Source: Segetibacter koreensis DSM 18137 (GTDB taxonomy: Bacteria > Bacteroidota > Bacteroidia > Chitinophagales > Chitinophagaceae). From it: 64,000 nt of DNA. The notes beneath the pieces are model-generated. The model saw only the letters and a list, made by a program, of their open reading frames with translations. It did no database searches and was not told where the DNA came from. A program made the translations under genes and the position numbers. The stretch is taken from the NCBI RefSeq assembly GCF_000374045.1, contig NZ_KB893370.1, positions 1 to 64,000 of the forward strand. Reading direction: 5' to 3'. Shown piece after piece: positions 1-8,062 of the stretch (its first letter is position 1; each line of letters opens with the position of its first letter).

Positions 1-1
1 A

Positions 2-64
2 AAGACAGAATTACCGCAAGAAAACACCTACAAAGTAAAATTGCTTTGCGTGCCGTGGCAGTAA
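2..64 (+). CDS. possible C-terminal end of a gene cut by the window edge
   Basis: An open frame enters from the left edge and stops with TAA at 62-64, giving a 20-residue tail ending in KLLCVPWQ. A second frame also stays open to position 93, so the choice is uncertain. It would be convergent with the minus-strand esterase that ends at 90. The fragment is too short to name. Confidence 0.25.
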   Translation, partial: KTELPQENTYKVKLLCVPWQ

Positions 65-89
65 TCAATGATCAACGGTGTTTCTTGTC

Positions 90-1565
90 TTAGCGAATAA
101 GGTGGGCAATAAATTGGTTGTACTTCTGTTGCAAAAATTTATATCCGTCGCTTTTGTATTTAGAAGTTGAAACGGTAAAATGGTCTCCTGGATAGTAAGC
201 AAATACAAAACCCGATTTAAGCTTTTTCATTTCTTCATCCAATAGATGAACTGCATAATTTAATAAAAAATTATCTTGCTCGCCTACGCTTACTCTCACT
301 TTTCCATCAAGTTCAGTCTTTATTCGATTCCAATTGTCTCGGAGGTATAAGCAAATGTCATAATTTTTCCAATGACTAACTGTTACTGAATCAATCTCAC
401 CTGTATTAGGATTGCAAAGTTTTCGTGGGCTTCCATCCAAGTTTTTTTGACTGAATACTGCGTCAAAAGAGTGCGCTTGTTCACCACGAGAAATAATATT
501 TTCCATTTGGTAGACTTGTTTCATCGAAGCCCATGGAATTCGACCTGCTACAGTTGCTGTCATTCTCAAAGAACTGTCATTAGCATAAAACAAATTGTGG
601 TCTTTGTATAAATCTATTTGCTGAAGATTTCTAAAATCAACGGGATCAGGTGCACTTGACCAGCAAGCTATAAAAGTTTTAGGATAGTGTGTTTGCAACC
701 ATATAACAGTCCACCCGCCGCTGCTGTGCCCGGTTAAGAGTTTAGCAGCATTGCATCGAAACTTTTTTTCAACTTCAGGTAGTAATTCTTTTATCAGTGC
801 ATCACTCCATGGGCCGTTATTATCGCTGTTTGCATATACTGAATGCCCTAAGGAACAATTGCCATCAAGAAAAACCCGGATACAGGCTGTTGTATCCATG
901 GGTGATGCCGGATCATTTTTACCTGAAAAATCATGGTAGTCGTGTCCATAACCTGATACCCAATAAAGTACTGGAAATTTTCTTTCCGGTTGCTCGTCAT
1001 ATTCCTTTGGAAGCAAGACTGCGGCATTAATTGTTGTTGGTCTTTTATAAAAGGCTGTAAGCACTGAAGACGAAGCTTTTATTTCTTTACTGTACTGGGT
1101 TTCTACAAATGATTGTTCTTTAATCACATCGTCACACAACAAGTTAAAAACTTCATCTTTTTTTTTGGTAAATCTTGTTTTCACTGATTTGTTATACATG
1201 TTTCCGGCACTATTTCCTATAGAACGATCTCCTAAATTCCTATCCCAAACAGCTTGTACATAATACTCTGTCCTTTCTATAGCTGATAAGGGAACAGGAT
1301 AGGATACAGCAGCGTCATCAAATAGAACAGCTTGGTTTGGTTTAATATTTTTTACAGCAATACGATAACAAGGGAAAAACTCGATTCCCACATCTGCATC
1401 TTTCGGATTTTTATTTTCTTTAGAAAGGTATAAAAATACATTACCGGTAAAGTTTTGCCGAGAAGCAGCGGGTGTATAACGGATGCTGAACTTTTGGGCA
1501 ATTGTCGAAGAATATAGCAGGACAAATAATATTAAGTAAAATGTAGTTTTAAATGTATGATCCAT
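90..1565 (-). CDS. secreted esterase of the esterase-D / enterochelin-esterase-like alpha/beta hydrolase family
   Basis: The protein probably hydrolyses an ester in the periplasm or outside the cell; the substrate is unknown. I start it at the ATG at 1563-1565 because the next residues form a clean signal peptide (MDHTFKTTF, a hydrophobic run, then STIAQ). A longer frame to 1658 adds 31 residues with no signal character. The core carries LLTGHSSGGW, the Ser nucleophile elbow of PF00756-type esterases, preceded by an LYWVSGYGHD strand-turn and followed late by a GDHF histidine motif. The N-terminal 150 residues look like an extra beta-rich domain. It stands alone; upstream is gene debris. The family call is firm, the specific reaction is not. 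Confidence 0.75.
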   Translation of the reverse strand: MDHTFKTTFYLILFVLLYSSTIAQKFSIRYTPAASRQNFTGNVFLYLSKENKNPKDADVGIEFFPCYRIAVKNIKPNQAVLFDDAAVSYPVPLSAIERTEYYVQAVWDRNLGDRSIGNSAGNMYNKSVKTRFTKKKDEVFNLLCDDVIKEQSFVETQYSKEIKASSSVLTAFYKRPTTINAAVLLPKEYDEQPERKFPVLYWVSGYGHDYHDFSGKNDPASPMDTTACIRVFLDGNCSLGHSVYANSDNNGPWSDALIKELLPEVEKKFRCNAAKLLTGHSSGGWTVIWLQTHYPKTFIACWSSAPDPVDFRNLQQIDLYKDHNLFYANDSSLRMTATVAGRIPWASMKQVYQMENIISRGEQAHSFDAVFSQKNLDGSPRKLCNPNTGEIDSVTVSHWKNYDICLYLRDNWNRIKTELDGKVRVSVGEQDNFLLNYAVHLLDEEMKKLKSGFVFAYYPGDHFTVSTSKYKSDGYKFLQQKYNQFIAHLIR

Positions 1566-2114
1566 CAAAATTATTTTTAAGTATAATCCAATATGTCTGC
1601 TAACGTAAAAGCATTGGAGAAGGTGGCTCGAAATCGATCTGCAGTTTAAAATGTTCAATTTTAATTAAAGGTAATAGTTCAGTCATTACCGAATGTTGAT
1701 TAATGTGGCAGGCAGCATAACTTCTGCCGGGAGCACAGCTTTGGATGTACTTGAAGAATCTCCCGGGGGTTTTCTAACCTGATTTCCTTTTTCTCTAGCC
1801 CATACTTATTGCTGTCGCTTGGATTTTCAAGTTCTACACCTGCAAAACCTTTATCAACAGCTTCATAAACCCAGATATTCAAACCCTTATTTTTTAGGCT
1901 GTGGCTTTAATAATTTCCCACATTTTACCGCTCAACTCAAAGGCAGTTCTCACATAATCTTTGTTTGTAGGAGTGTCTTCAAAACCATAGATGTCTAATT
2001 GAAAATTGTTTCTAATTATTGTATATTCATCTTATAAAATTTTGATGTCCTCCAAGATCTCCTGTAATTGCTTATTTACAACCAGTGCTTCTTTCCGTTA
2101 ATAAGAGTATTCTA
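1566..2114. other. intergenic stretch with gene debris and no intact gene
   Basis: The 549 bases between the esterase and the DHFR-like gene contain no intact coding region. On the minus strand two collinear but out-of-phase protein-like segments can be read (listed separately as a pseudogene). I see no repeat, terminator or RNA gene here. Confidence 0.6.
1700..2100 (-). pseudogene. degraded gene, possibly a GyrI-like small-molecule-binding protein
   Basis: Reading the minus strand from 2100, one frame gives RKEALVVNKQLQEILEDIK, an in-frame TAA, then DEYTIIRNNFQLDIYGFEDT and an acidic-aromatic stretch ending WEIIKATA at a stop. A second frame then picks up NIWVYEAVDKGFAGVELEN and GLEKKEIRLEN, and a third gives FFKYIQSCAPG. 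The order and character of the pieces suggest one gene broken by at least one nonsense change and two frameshifts. The GVELEN / GLEKKEI pair reminds me of GyrI-like (AraC effector-binding) domains, but this family call is a guess from memory. Confidence 0.35.
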
Positions 2115-2696
2115 TTATTTTATTATTTCGTAACATAATTCGACCATTCCGCTTTTGTAGGCTCTGAGGTCCTTCAGATGCAATGCTTGTTCTTGCCTCA
2201 AGTGGTCAAAAAACAGTTTTCCGTCCCCCAAAATAATAGGCATAACTGATAACATAATTTCGTCCGCCAATTTTAATTGAATAAATTCTTTGACAACAAT
2301 AGCTCCGCCCACAACCCAAACATTTTTGTATCTCGGTTTTAGTCGTTCGTTCACAAGGTTAGTCAGATCGCCTGAGTAAATTTCAATGTTGGGTCTGTTA
2401 ATCGCGAGTTTTCTTTGAGTTAGTACGATTGTCGGTACATCTCCATAGGCCCATCCATACGATTTTGAAAGTTCCAAGGCGTGTTCGTATGTCCGTGAAC
2501 CCATTACATAACAATCTATTGTTTTAAGAAATTCCTCCCTGTCTTGTTCAGTAACTTCAACACCTTTCTCATAATAGTCAGATGTCTCAAACCAGGAAAC
2601 GCTATTGTCTTTTTTTGCAATAACTCCGTCAAGACTTGAAACCATGTGTACAGTTACCTTAAATGTGTTTTTCGTGTTGGTGGGTTCGTTTAACAT
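2115..2696 (-). CDS. dihydrofolate reductase family protein (RibD C-terminal / YyaP type)
   Basis: A 193-residue NAD(P)H-dependent reductase-fold protein. The N-terminal VHMVSSLDGVIA is the usual first strand and substrate loop of this family. A YVMGSRTYEHALEL segment follows near residue 70, and NVWVVGGAIVVKEF near residue 125 is the glycine-rich nucleotide-binding turn. It ends with DEIMLSVMPIILGDGKLFF, also typical. Family members of this size are usually not the cell's main folate reductase and their substrates are mostly unknown. It lies alone between gene debris and a small unknown frame. The protein is full length and in frame. Confidence 0.8.
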   Translation of the reverse strand: MLNEPTNTKNTFKVTVHMVSSLDGVIAKKDNSVSWFETSDYYEKGVEVTEQDREEFLKTIDCYVMGSRTYEHALELSKSYGWAYGDVPTIVLTQRKLAINRPNIEIYSGDLTNLVNERLKPRYKNVWVVGGAIVVKEFIQLKLADEIMLSVMPIILGDGKLFFDHLRQEQALHLKDLRAYKSGMVELCYEIIK

Positions 2697-2807
2697 GCCT
2701 GTACCGCTTTAGATTTTTACTATCAGATGCTTAAAAAAGCTGTTTTTACAAGCAGGCATATAAGATGGCTTCTACACTTTTGCTTCCATATTTTGTTCCG
2801 CCAAACT

Positions 2808-3056
2808 TTATTTGGCCATGTTCTTCTGCATGAAAAAATCAGGGGACTGTGAACCTATCCATACCGTATCTGATGATATATTAACTACCTTCCTTTCCCT
2901 TGCTGTTTCATAAGCGGAACTACAGCAAAGAGCATCTATACCAAAGCCTAATATAGCTGCACCAATAGCTGAAGCGGATTGTTGAAGTTGAATTGACTTA
3001 GAAGTTTGAGTTTCCATATACATGCACGTATCAAAAATTATAAATGTGCAATCCAT
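2808..3056 (-). CDS. small unknown protein overlapping the end of the glycosidase gene
   Basis: This 82-codon frame starts inside the last 26 bases of the upstream glycosidase gene in another phase. A second start at MET-QTSK (residue 14) would shorten it to 69 residues. The centre reads SASAIGAAILGFG followed by SSAYETARERKVV, which faintly resembles the C-terminal helix of FGGY sugar kinases. If so, this is the stub of a broken sugar kinase; I cannot confirm it. No signal peptide or membrane segment is clear. It could also be a chance frame. Confidence 0.3.
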   Translation of the reverse strand: MDCTFIIFDTCMYMETQTSKSIQLQQSASAIGAAILGFGIDALCCSSAYETARERKVVNISSDTVWIGSQSPDFFMQKNMAK

Positions 3057-4248
3057 AACATTCAGACGTTAGAACTTCTTTCCATTTATTAATAAGTGAT
3101 TTATATGCTTCACCCACTGGTCTTATTTTGCGTTCCATGTTATACAGGCCGAGCTCGTTAATATTGTTGTTTTTTTGACGGAGACATGTATCCCAATCAA
3201 CCTGATCAATAAGGCTATACCATGTAAATCCTACAAGTGGTACCCCATCCTGCTTAAGTCGATGCACATTAACCCACTCTTTTCTCAGCCACATTACAGC
3301 ACTAGGTTCCGCTATGTTTGTTTCAGTATGCATTACCGGCAAATGATAGCGGATGAAATATTGGTGCGTAAGTGAGTAATATCCAAAAATCTCTCCGGCG
3401 TCTCTTGTGCTTCCATCTGGATAAACCATGTGTTCATTCGTTTCGTAATAATCATTGCCCATTATGCAATGTTTTTTTATCTTCTTTGCCGATTCCATAA
3501 ACCATTTATATTCCTGCCTTGTCATGCCATTGTCCAACAAGTAATTGTAGACTTCAGCAGATACATGACGACCATAGGTTAGATCAAAAGAGACAAATCT
3601 TTTTTCATTAAGAAATTCTGCCCTCTCCAAACAACATTCGTCAGGTCCCTCCGTATGATAGTATTCGGTAGCCTCGCTCTGAATAAAAATCGCTTTAGGT
3701 TGGACATTCAATATAGAGTGCATGGCAAGTAAATTGGCTTTGCAAAGATTTTTAAGGGCAGTTACAAAACTTTTATCACTTTTAAGCCGTTCGTTCCACC
3801 ATCCAAACTGTGCGGAAAAAGTAGCTGCAACATTTATTTCATTAACTGGCGTATAAAACTGTAAATAAGGAAATCGCTTTGCAAAGGCCTGCGCATACTC
3901 TGCATAATATTGGGGCCAGTCAAAGTTTTGAAAATTACCGATCCAATCAGGCACACCAAAATGGCAAAGGTCGACTATAGGTATAATGTTAAGTTCTTTT
4001 AGACGGGCAAAAGTTATATCTGCAAAGCTCCAATCATATTCACCAGGAGCAACATGAGTTACGTAATATGGAGGACCATATCTTAGAAATTCAATGCCCA
4101 ATTCTTTTACAAGGTCGAAATCTTCTTTCCACATTTCGTAGTGTCTTGCCTTTTTCATTTCATCCACTCGCATAGAAGTGCCATCAGGTAGTACGATTGT
4201 AGGATAACTATTTTCAATGCCGGTTGCAAATATGAATTTGTTTATCAT
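3031..4248 (-). CDS. glycoside hydrolase family 1-like protein
   Basis: A 405-residue TIM-barrel glycosidase. Two conserved glutamates are visible: Glu137 in YTPVNEIN (acid/base, the counterpart of the GH1 'NEP' motif) and Glu309 in MHTETN (nucleophile, counterpart of 'TENG'). The spacing fits family 1. Other family-like blocks are ELGIEFLRYGPPYY near 50 and VDLCHFGVPDW near 92. There is no signal peptide, so it should be cytoplasmic. It follows the second metal-efflux adaptor gene by 73 bases on the same strand and may be at the tail of that transcript, though its function is unrelated. The C-terminus ends in an unusual tail shared with the overlapping small frame, so the last residues may be altered. 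Substrate unknown. Confidence 0.8.
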   Translation of the reverse strand: MINKFIFATGIENSYPTIVLPDGTSMRVDEMKKARHYEMWKEDFDLVKELGIEFLRYGPPYYVTHVAPGEYDWSFADITFARLKELNIIPIVDLCHFGVPDWIGNFQNFDWPQYYAEYAQAFAKRFPYLQFYTPVNEINVAATFSAQFGWWNERLKSDKSFVTALKNLCKANLLAMHSILNVQPKAIFIQSEATEYYHTEGPDECCLERAEFLNEKRFVSFDLTYGRHVSAEVYNYLLDNGMTRQEYKWFMESAKKIKKHCIMGNDYYETNEHMVYPDGSTRDAGEIFGYYSLTHQYFIRYHLPVMHTETNIAEPSAVMWLRKEWVNVHRLKQDGVPLVGFTWYSLIDQVDWDTCLRQKNNNINELGLYNMERKIRPVGEAYKSLINKWKEVLTSECYGLHIYNF

Positions 4249-4321
4249 GGCCGCCAGGTTTCGTTTAAAATATTATTAACGCATGGTCGGTTTGATTAAT
4301 TCTGCTACTTCCTCCAAAAAA

Positions 4322-5623
4322 TCACATTTTTCCCATTTCATGACCTGCCATAGGATTAGCTCCTTTCCTAAAAATATATTCGCTGTTTAATAAGTAGGCT
4401 CCTGTTACGACCACTACATCACCAGTATGTAAACCGCTCAGTATTTCAATTTTATCATCACCTTCCAATCCTACGTCTACCATTTTGCTCTTGAAAGTAT
4501 TATGGCCTGTTTTAACCCATACTGTTGCTCCTTTGACATCTCTTATAACTGCATCAATGGGTAATGTAAGCGCTTTACGTTGCCTGCTTCTAATGTATAC
4601 ATAGGCAGGCATACCTGGCTTAAGATGGTTATTTGGATTTGGGATAACAACTCTAATAAGGTTAATATGTGTTTCAGGATTGATTTCAGGATTGACAAAA
4701 TCAATTTTACCTTTTATTTCATGTCCGGGCATATCAGGAACCTGAACGATAGCAGTAGCATTTTTGTCAATCGTAGCAAACTGTGATGCATAAAGCTGTG
4801 CTTCTACCCATAAAGAGGAAAGATCTGCAAGATGAACGACAGCTCCTCCCTCCATTACATAATCGCCTTCACGGGCATCAAGTGTTGTAATGTACCCTGC
4901 AGTATTGCTGTAAAATGTTGTAACAGGGGACGCCTTTTTTATTTGTGCCAATGCTGTTATCTGTGCATCATTTAATCCCCATAATAACAGTTTATTTTTA
5001 GCGCCCTGTATCAACTCGTTGAAATCAATCATACTGTTTTCCAGTACCTTTTGCCTTTCTACAGCTAATATGTATTCCTGTTTGGCATTATTCAGGTCTT
5101 CGCTGTATAAATCAAACAATTTTTGCCCTTTGGAAACATAATCGCCTACATTTTTAAAATACAATCTCTCAATCCTGCCCATTACTCTTGAACTGATTGT
5201 TGTGGTTTTTTGCTGATTGAAATTTAAAGTAGCAGTTAGAGTTAATTCATCACCTAATCCACCGCTGGATAGAGTGTCAACAGAGATATTTCCTAGCCGG
5301 ATTTGCTGGTCACTCAACAGCAGTTCATCTGGCTTCGGTGTTACAGACTTTTCCACCCTGATTAAAGTCATACCACAGATAGGACATTTACCGGGATTGG
5401 CCAGTTGTACCTGGGGATGCATAGAACATGTGTAATAAGTAGTAGTGGCTGGTGTTGGATGGTTATGTGAGGAATGAGTGTTTGCATTCTGATTTTGACA
5501 CGAACCGAGAAAAAGCATCGTTAATGAAAGAGCAGAGATAAAAATCAACGGTACAACCGTACCGAGCAACAAATGTTTATTAGCACAACTGCCAGCGACA
5601 TTATGAAAAAAATCTTTAAACAT
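4322..5623 (-). CDS. cusB: CusB-like RND efflux periplasmic adaptor with N-terminal heavy-metal-binding domain
   Basis: Membrane-fusion protein linking an inner-membrane RND pump to a TolC-like channel. After a long N-terminal hydrophobic segment comes the lipoprotein signal LFLGSC (acylated Cys near residue 42). Next is a His-rich linker and a heavy-metal-binding domain with YYTCSMHPQVQL and KCPICGMTL near residues 62-88, a Cu/Ag-binding hallmark of CusB homologues. The barrel-sandwich and hairpin regions follow (RIERLYFKNVGDYVSKGQKL, GDYVMEGGAVVHL). The C-terminus is Met/His-rich (NPMAGHEMGKM). It is the last adaptor of the efflux operon, starting 2 bases after the preceding adaptor gene stops. 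Role from family knowledge; metal choice inferred from motifs. Confidence 0.88.
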   Translation of the reverse strand: MFKDFFHNVAGSCANKHLLLGTVVPLIFISALSLTMLFLGSCQNQNANTHSSHNHPTPATTTYYTCSMHPQVQLANPGKCPICGMTLIRVEKSVTPKPDELLLSDQQIRLGNISVDTLSSGGLGDELTLTATLNFNQQKTTTISSRVMGRIERLYFKNVGDYVSKGQKLFDLYSEDLNNAKQEYILAVERQKVLENSMIDFNELIQGAKNKLLLWGLNDAQITALAQIKKASPVTTFYSNTAGYITTLDAREGDYVMEGGAVVHLADLSSLWVEAQLYASQFATIDKNATAIVQVPDMPGHEIKGKIDFVNPEINPETHINLIRVVIPNPNNHLKPGMPAYVYIRSRQRKALTLPIDAVIRDVKGATVWVKTGHNTFKSKMVDVGLEGDDKIEILSGLHTGDVVVVTGAYLLNSEYIFRKGANPMAGHEMGKM

Positions 5624-5625
5624 AA

Positions 5626-6789
5626 TTAGTCATTTACTTTTATAAAACTTTCACTGTCCATAAGGTACTGTGCATTTTGTGCAACAGTATCTTTTTCGGT
5701 TAAACCACTTACTACCTGTACCTTATCCCCGTATGATAAGTTCGTCACTATTTTATGTGCTTTGAAACCACCGTTTTGCTTTATGAATACAACCTTGTTT
5801 CTACCTAAAGAGACCGCAGCGCTAGCTGGAAGCCATTGTGCATTTTTATTATTACTATAAATGGCGGCTTTTACCTGGCTGCCTACGGGTATTTGCAGCG
5901 ACGCGTTATTGAAATACACTCTTGCAGTTAGCGTCTTACTACCTTTCTCTAAGAAAGGTTCTATAAAATTGATTTTGCCCCAGATCTCTTTATCCGGTGC
6001 AGTTTCAGGAATTATACGAACACGATCACCCACCTCAACTGACATATGAGTTTCTGCATAAATGCTTAAGGCAGCCCAAACTTTATTTGAATTGTAAACA
6101 GAAAAAAGAGATTGGCCTTTCTGCACATACATCCCGGGTTTAAGAGAAAGCTGTTCCGTGGTTACAGACATATCTCTCATTTCTGTCGGAGTTGAAGCAG
6201 CCATAGCATTTGCTGTTGCTTCATGTATATGCCCTGTATAATTGCTGTAAACAGTAATGGTCAATGAAGGTTTTCCGGCTTTTATTATATTTTGTAACTG
6301 CAATGGAGTTAAGCCAAGAAGAAGTAATCTTTGTTTTGCTTCGTCAATTAAAGCTATATTGTCGGGATCATTCTTCAATATAAATAATAGGTTCTGTTGT
6401 GCGGTCATTAATTCTGGGCTGTAGATGTCCATTATCTTTTGCCCTTTTATTACTTTTTGATACCTGTATTGTACATATAGTCTTTCTATCCTACCTGAAT
6501 ACCTTGCTGATATTGTTCCGACCTGCCTTGTATCGTAAGCTATTGAACCCAAAGCCTCTACTTCAATTGGTTGTCGGGTATTTTTAACAGTGGTAACAGG
6601 AATTTCGGAAACAACAAAAGTGTTTGCAGGTTTTAGTAAAGTATTTAAATCAGGTTCAGGATTCTGCTTTTCTTCAACATGCGCCATTTGATGCTCTGCG
6701 TGCTGCAAATCTTTCTTCTGTTTACAACTACTTTGCAGCACTGCAATTGATAGCAGAAATAAGATAATTTTGTAATTAGGTATTAACAT
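5626..6789 (-). CDS. second RND efflux periplasmic adaptor (HlyD/CusB family lipoprotein)
   Basis: A 387-residue adaptor with a lipoprotein signal ending LQSSC (Cys near 22), followed by a His/Met-containing linker (HAEHQMAH). Barrel-sandwich half-motifs are visible at GRIERLYVQYRYQKVIKGQK and GMYVQKGQSLFSVYNSNKVW, followed by a beta-barrel domain (GDRVRIIPETAPDKEIWG). Unlike its neighbour it lacks the Cys-bearing heavy-metal-binding domain. Between the half-motifs it has a Met-rich insert (AMAASTPTEMRDM). It sits 4 bases after the TolC-like gene and 2 bases before the other adaptor, so it is co-transcribed and probably part of the same pump. Confidence 0.85.
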   Translation of the reverse strand: MLIPNYKIILFLLSIAVLQSSCKQKKDLQHAEHQMAHVEEKQNPEPDLNTLLKPANTFVVSEIPVTTVKNTRQPIEVEALGSIAYDTRQVGTISARYSGRIERLYVQYRYQKVIKGQKIMDIYSPELMTAQQNLLFILKNDPDNIALIDEAKQRLLLLGLTPLQLQNIIKAGKPSLTITVYSNYTGHIHEATANAMAASTPTEMRDMSVTTEQLSLKPGMYVQKGQSLFSVYNSNKVWAALSIYAETHMSVEVGDRVRIIPETAPDKEIWGKINFIEPFLEKGSKTLTARVYFNNASLQIPVGSQVKAAIYSNNKNAQWLPASAAVSLGRNKVVFIKQNGGFKAHKIVTNLSYGDKVQVVSGLTEKDTVAQNAQYLMDSESFIKVND

Positions 6790-6793
6790 TTTA

Positions 6794-8062
6794 CTATTGT
6801 TTACTCTCTAGAATCCTGTCAAGTTCTGCCTGCAACAATAGCAACTGCTGCAATTGATTCAGGTACTCCAGTTGGGTCATATTCAACGTTTCCCATGCAT
6901 CAAACAACATGAACAATTCCTCTGTGTTTTGTTCATATGCTAACTGCATCGATTTATAATTGTTTCTTAGAGCAGGGATTATATTTATTTCATAAAGTTT
7001 TATTTGCTTTCTCCTGGAATTGATCTCATTAATCATTGTATAAGCCATTCCAGTTGCTTCATTTAGTATCATTTGCCTTTGTTCGCTAAATGATTGAGCT
7101 TTCCATTTTAAACTTTCAATGTTTGCTTTGTTCATTAAAGTGGAGCGACCAATGGGAACTTTTACCATTGCCATTAAAGAAAACTGCCATGGTTGTTTTG
7201 CCCATGCAATCATGTGGTCGTATTTGATACCAAATTCCGGCTTCAACTTCGCCCTTTCAAGATCTTGCTGCAGCGATGTTATTTGAATATTTCTGTCTAT
7301 TGCCCGAATGTCGCTTCTTGCTCCTGCAATTGATGAAGTGTCAAAAGAAGTTGAATACTCTTTTATGGTATAAGCAGTATCAATGTTAAAACTGTCTGCC
7401 TTGCTTCGGTTCATCAGGGTATTCAGTGCAATCCTCTTGTTAATTATATCTGACTGCAACATTACTTTCATTGTTTCGAGGTTACCCAAAGATGCTTTCG
7501 CCTTGTAATATGCGCTTAACTTATCCATGCCGTTCCTGTATCTTATTTCTGCATTTTTAATCATAAAGTTTAACACCTTTTCGTTTTCGGCGATAACGTT
7601 CAGCTTCTTTTCAATAACGATCCATTCGTAGTAATTTTTCTTGGCTTCTGCATACAAATCGTTTATTGTGGCATTCTTTCTTTCCTTCTCCACCGAAGAC
7701 ATTGCTTCCATGTACTTTGCCTCCGCATTTTGCCTTTGCTTATTTGGAAACATTTGTTGGGCTGACAACATAAAAGAACCCATTCCCGGCTGCTGGTTTC
7801 CGTCCATATCCTTCATACCTGCTTTCCACATTTTTGTGTTATAAGGGGTCATAAAAAAACCTGCACCAAATTCCGGAGGCATCCAGCTTCTTGCACCTTT
7901 TGCTGCTTCGTCCATTGAGCGTATGTCTGCATTATACATTTTAAGCGTAGGATGATTCCGTTGAATGTTGCTCAGTATATTGTCCAACGTTAAAGTCTGA
8001 GCTTTCACGGTTGTTATATTCAAGAGTAATACAAGCGGTATTATATTTTTATTCTTTGACAT
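6794..8062 (-). CDS. cusC: TolC family outer-membrane efflux channel
   Basis: A 422-residue outer-membrane factor forming the exit duct of the tripartite pump. It begins with a signal peptide (MSKNKNIIPLVLLLN, then TTVKAQ). The rest is long heptad-like helices typical of TolC, including two internally similar halves: the first near ILSNIQRNHPTLKMYNADIR, the second near ARSDIRAIDRNIQITSLQQD. A Met-rich stretch (GMKDMDGNQQPGMGSFM) near residues 82-98 fits a metal pump. The start overlaps the end of the upstream RND gene by 14 bases, implying translational coupling. The gene symbol is by analogy of position and motif, not by close similarity to E. coli CusC. Confidence 0.82.
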   Translation of the reverse strand: MSKNKNIIPLVLLLNITTVKAQTLTLDNILSNIQRNHPTLKMYNADIRSMDEAAKGARSWMPPEFGAGFFMTPYNTKMWKAGMKDMDGNQQPGMGSFMLSAQQMFPNKQRQNAEAKYMEAMSSVEKERKNATINDLYAEAKKNYYEWIVIEKKLNVIAENEKVLNFMIKNAEIRYRNGMDKLSAYYKAKASLGNLETMKVMLQSDIINKRIALNTLMNRSKADSFNIDTAYTIKEYSTSFDTSSIAGARSDIRAIDRNIQITSLQQDLERAKLKPEFGIKYDHMIAWAKQPWQFSLMAMVKVPIGRSTLMNKANIESLKWKAQSFSEQRQMILNEATGMAYTMINEINSRRKQIKLYEINIIPALRNNYKSMQLAYEQNTEELFMLFDAWETLNMTQLEYLNQLQQLLLLQAELDRILESKQ

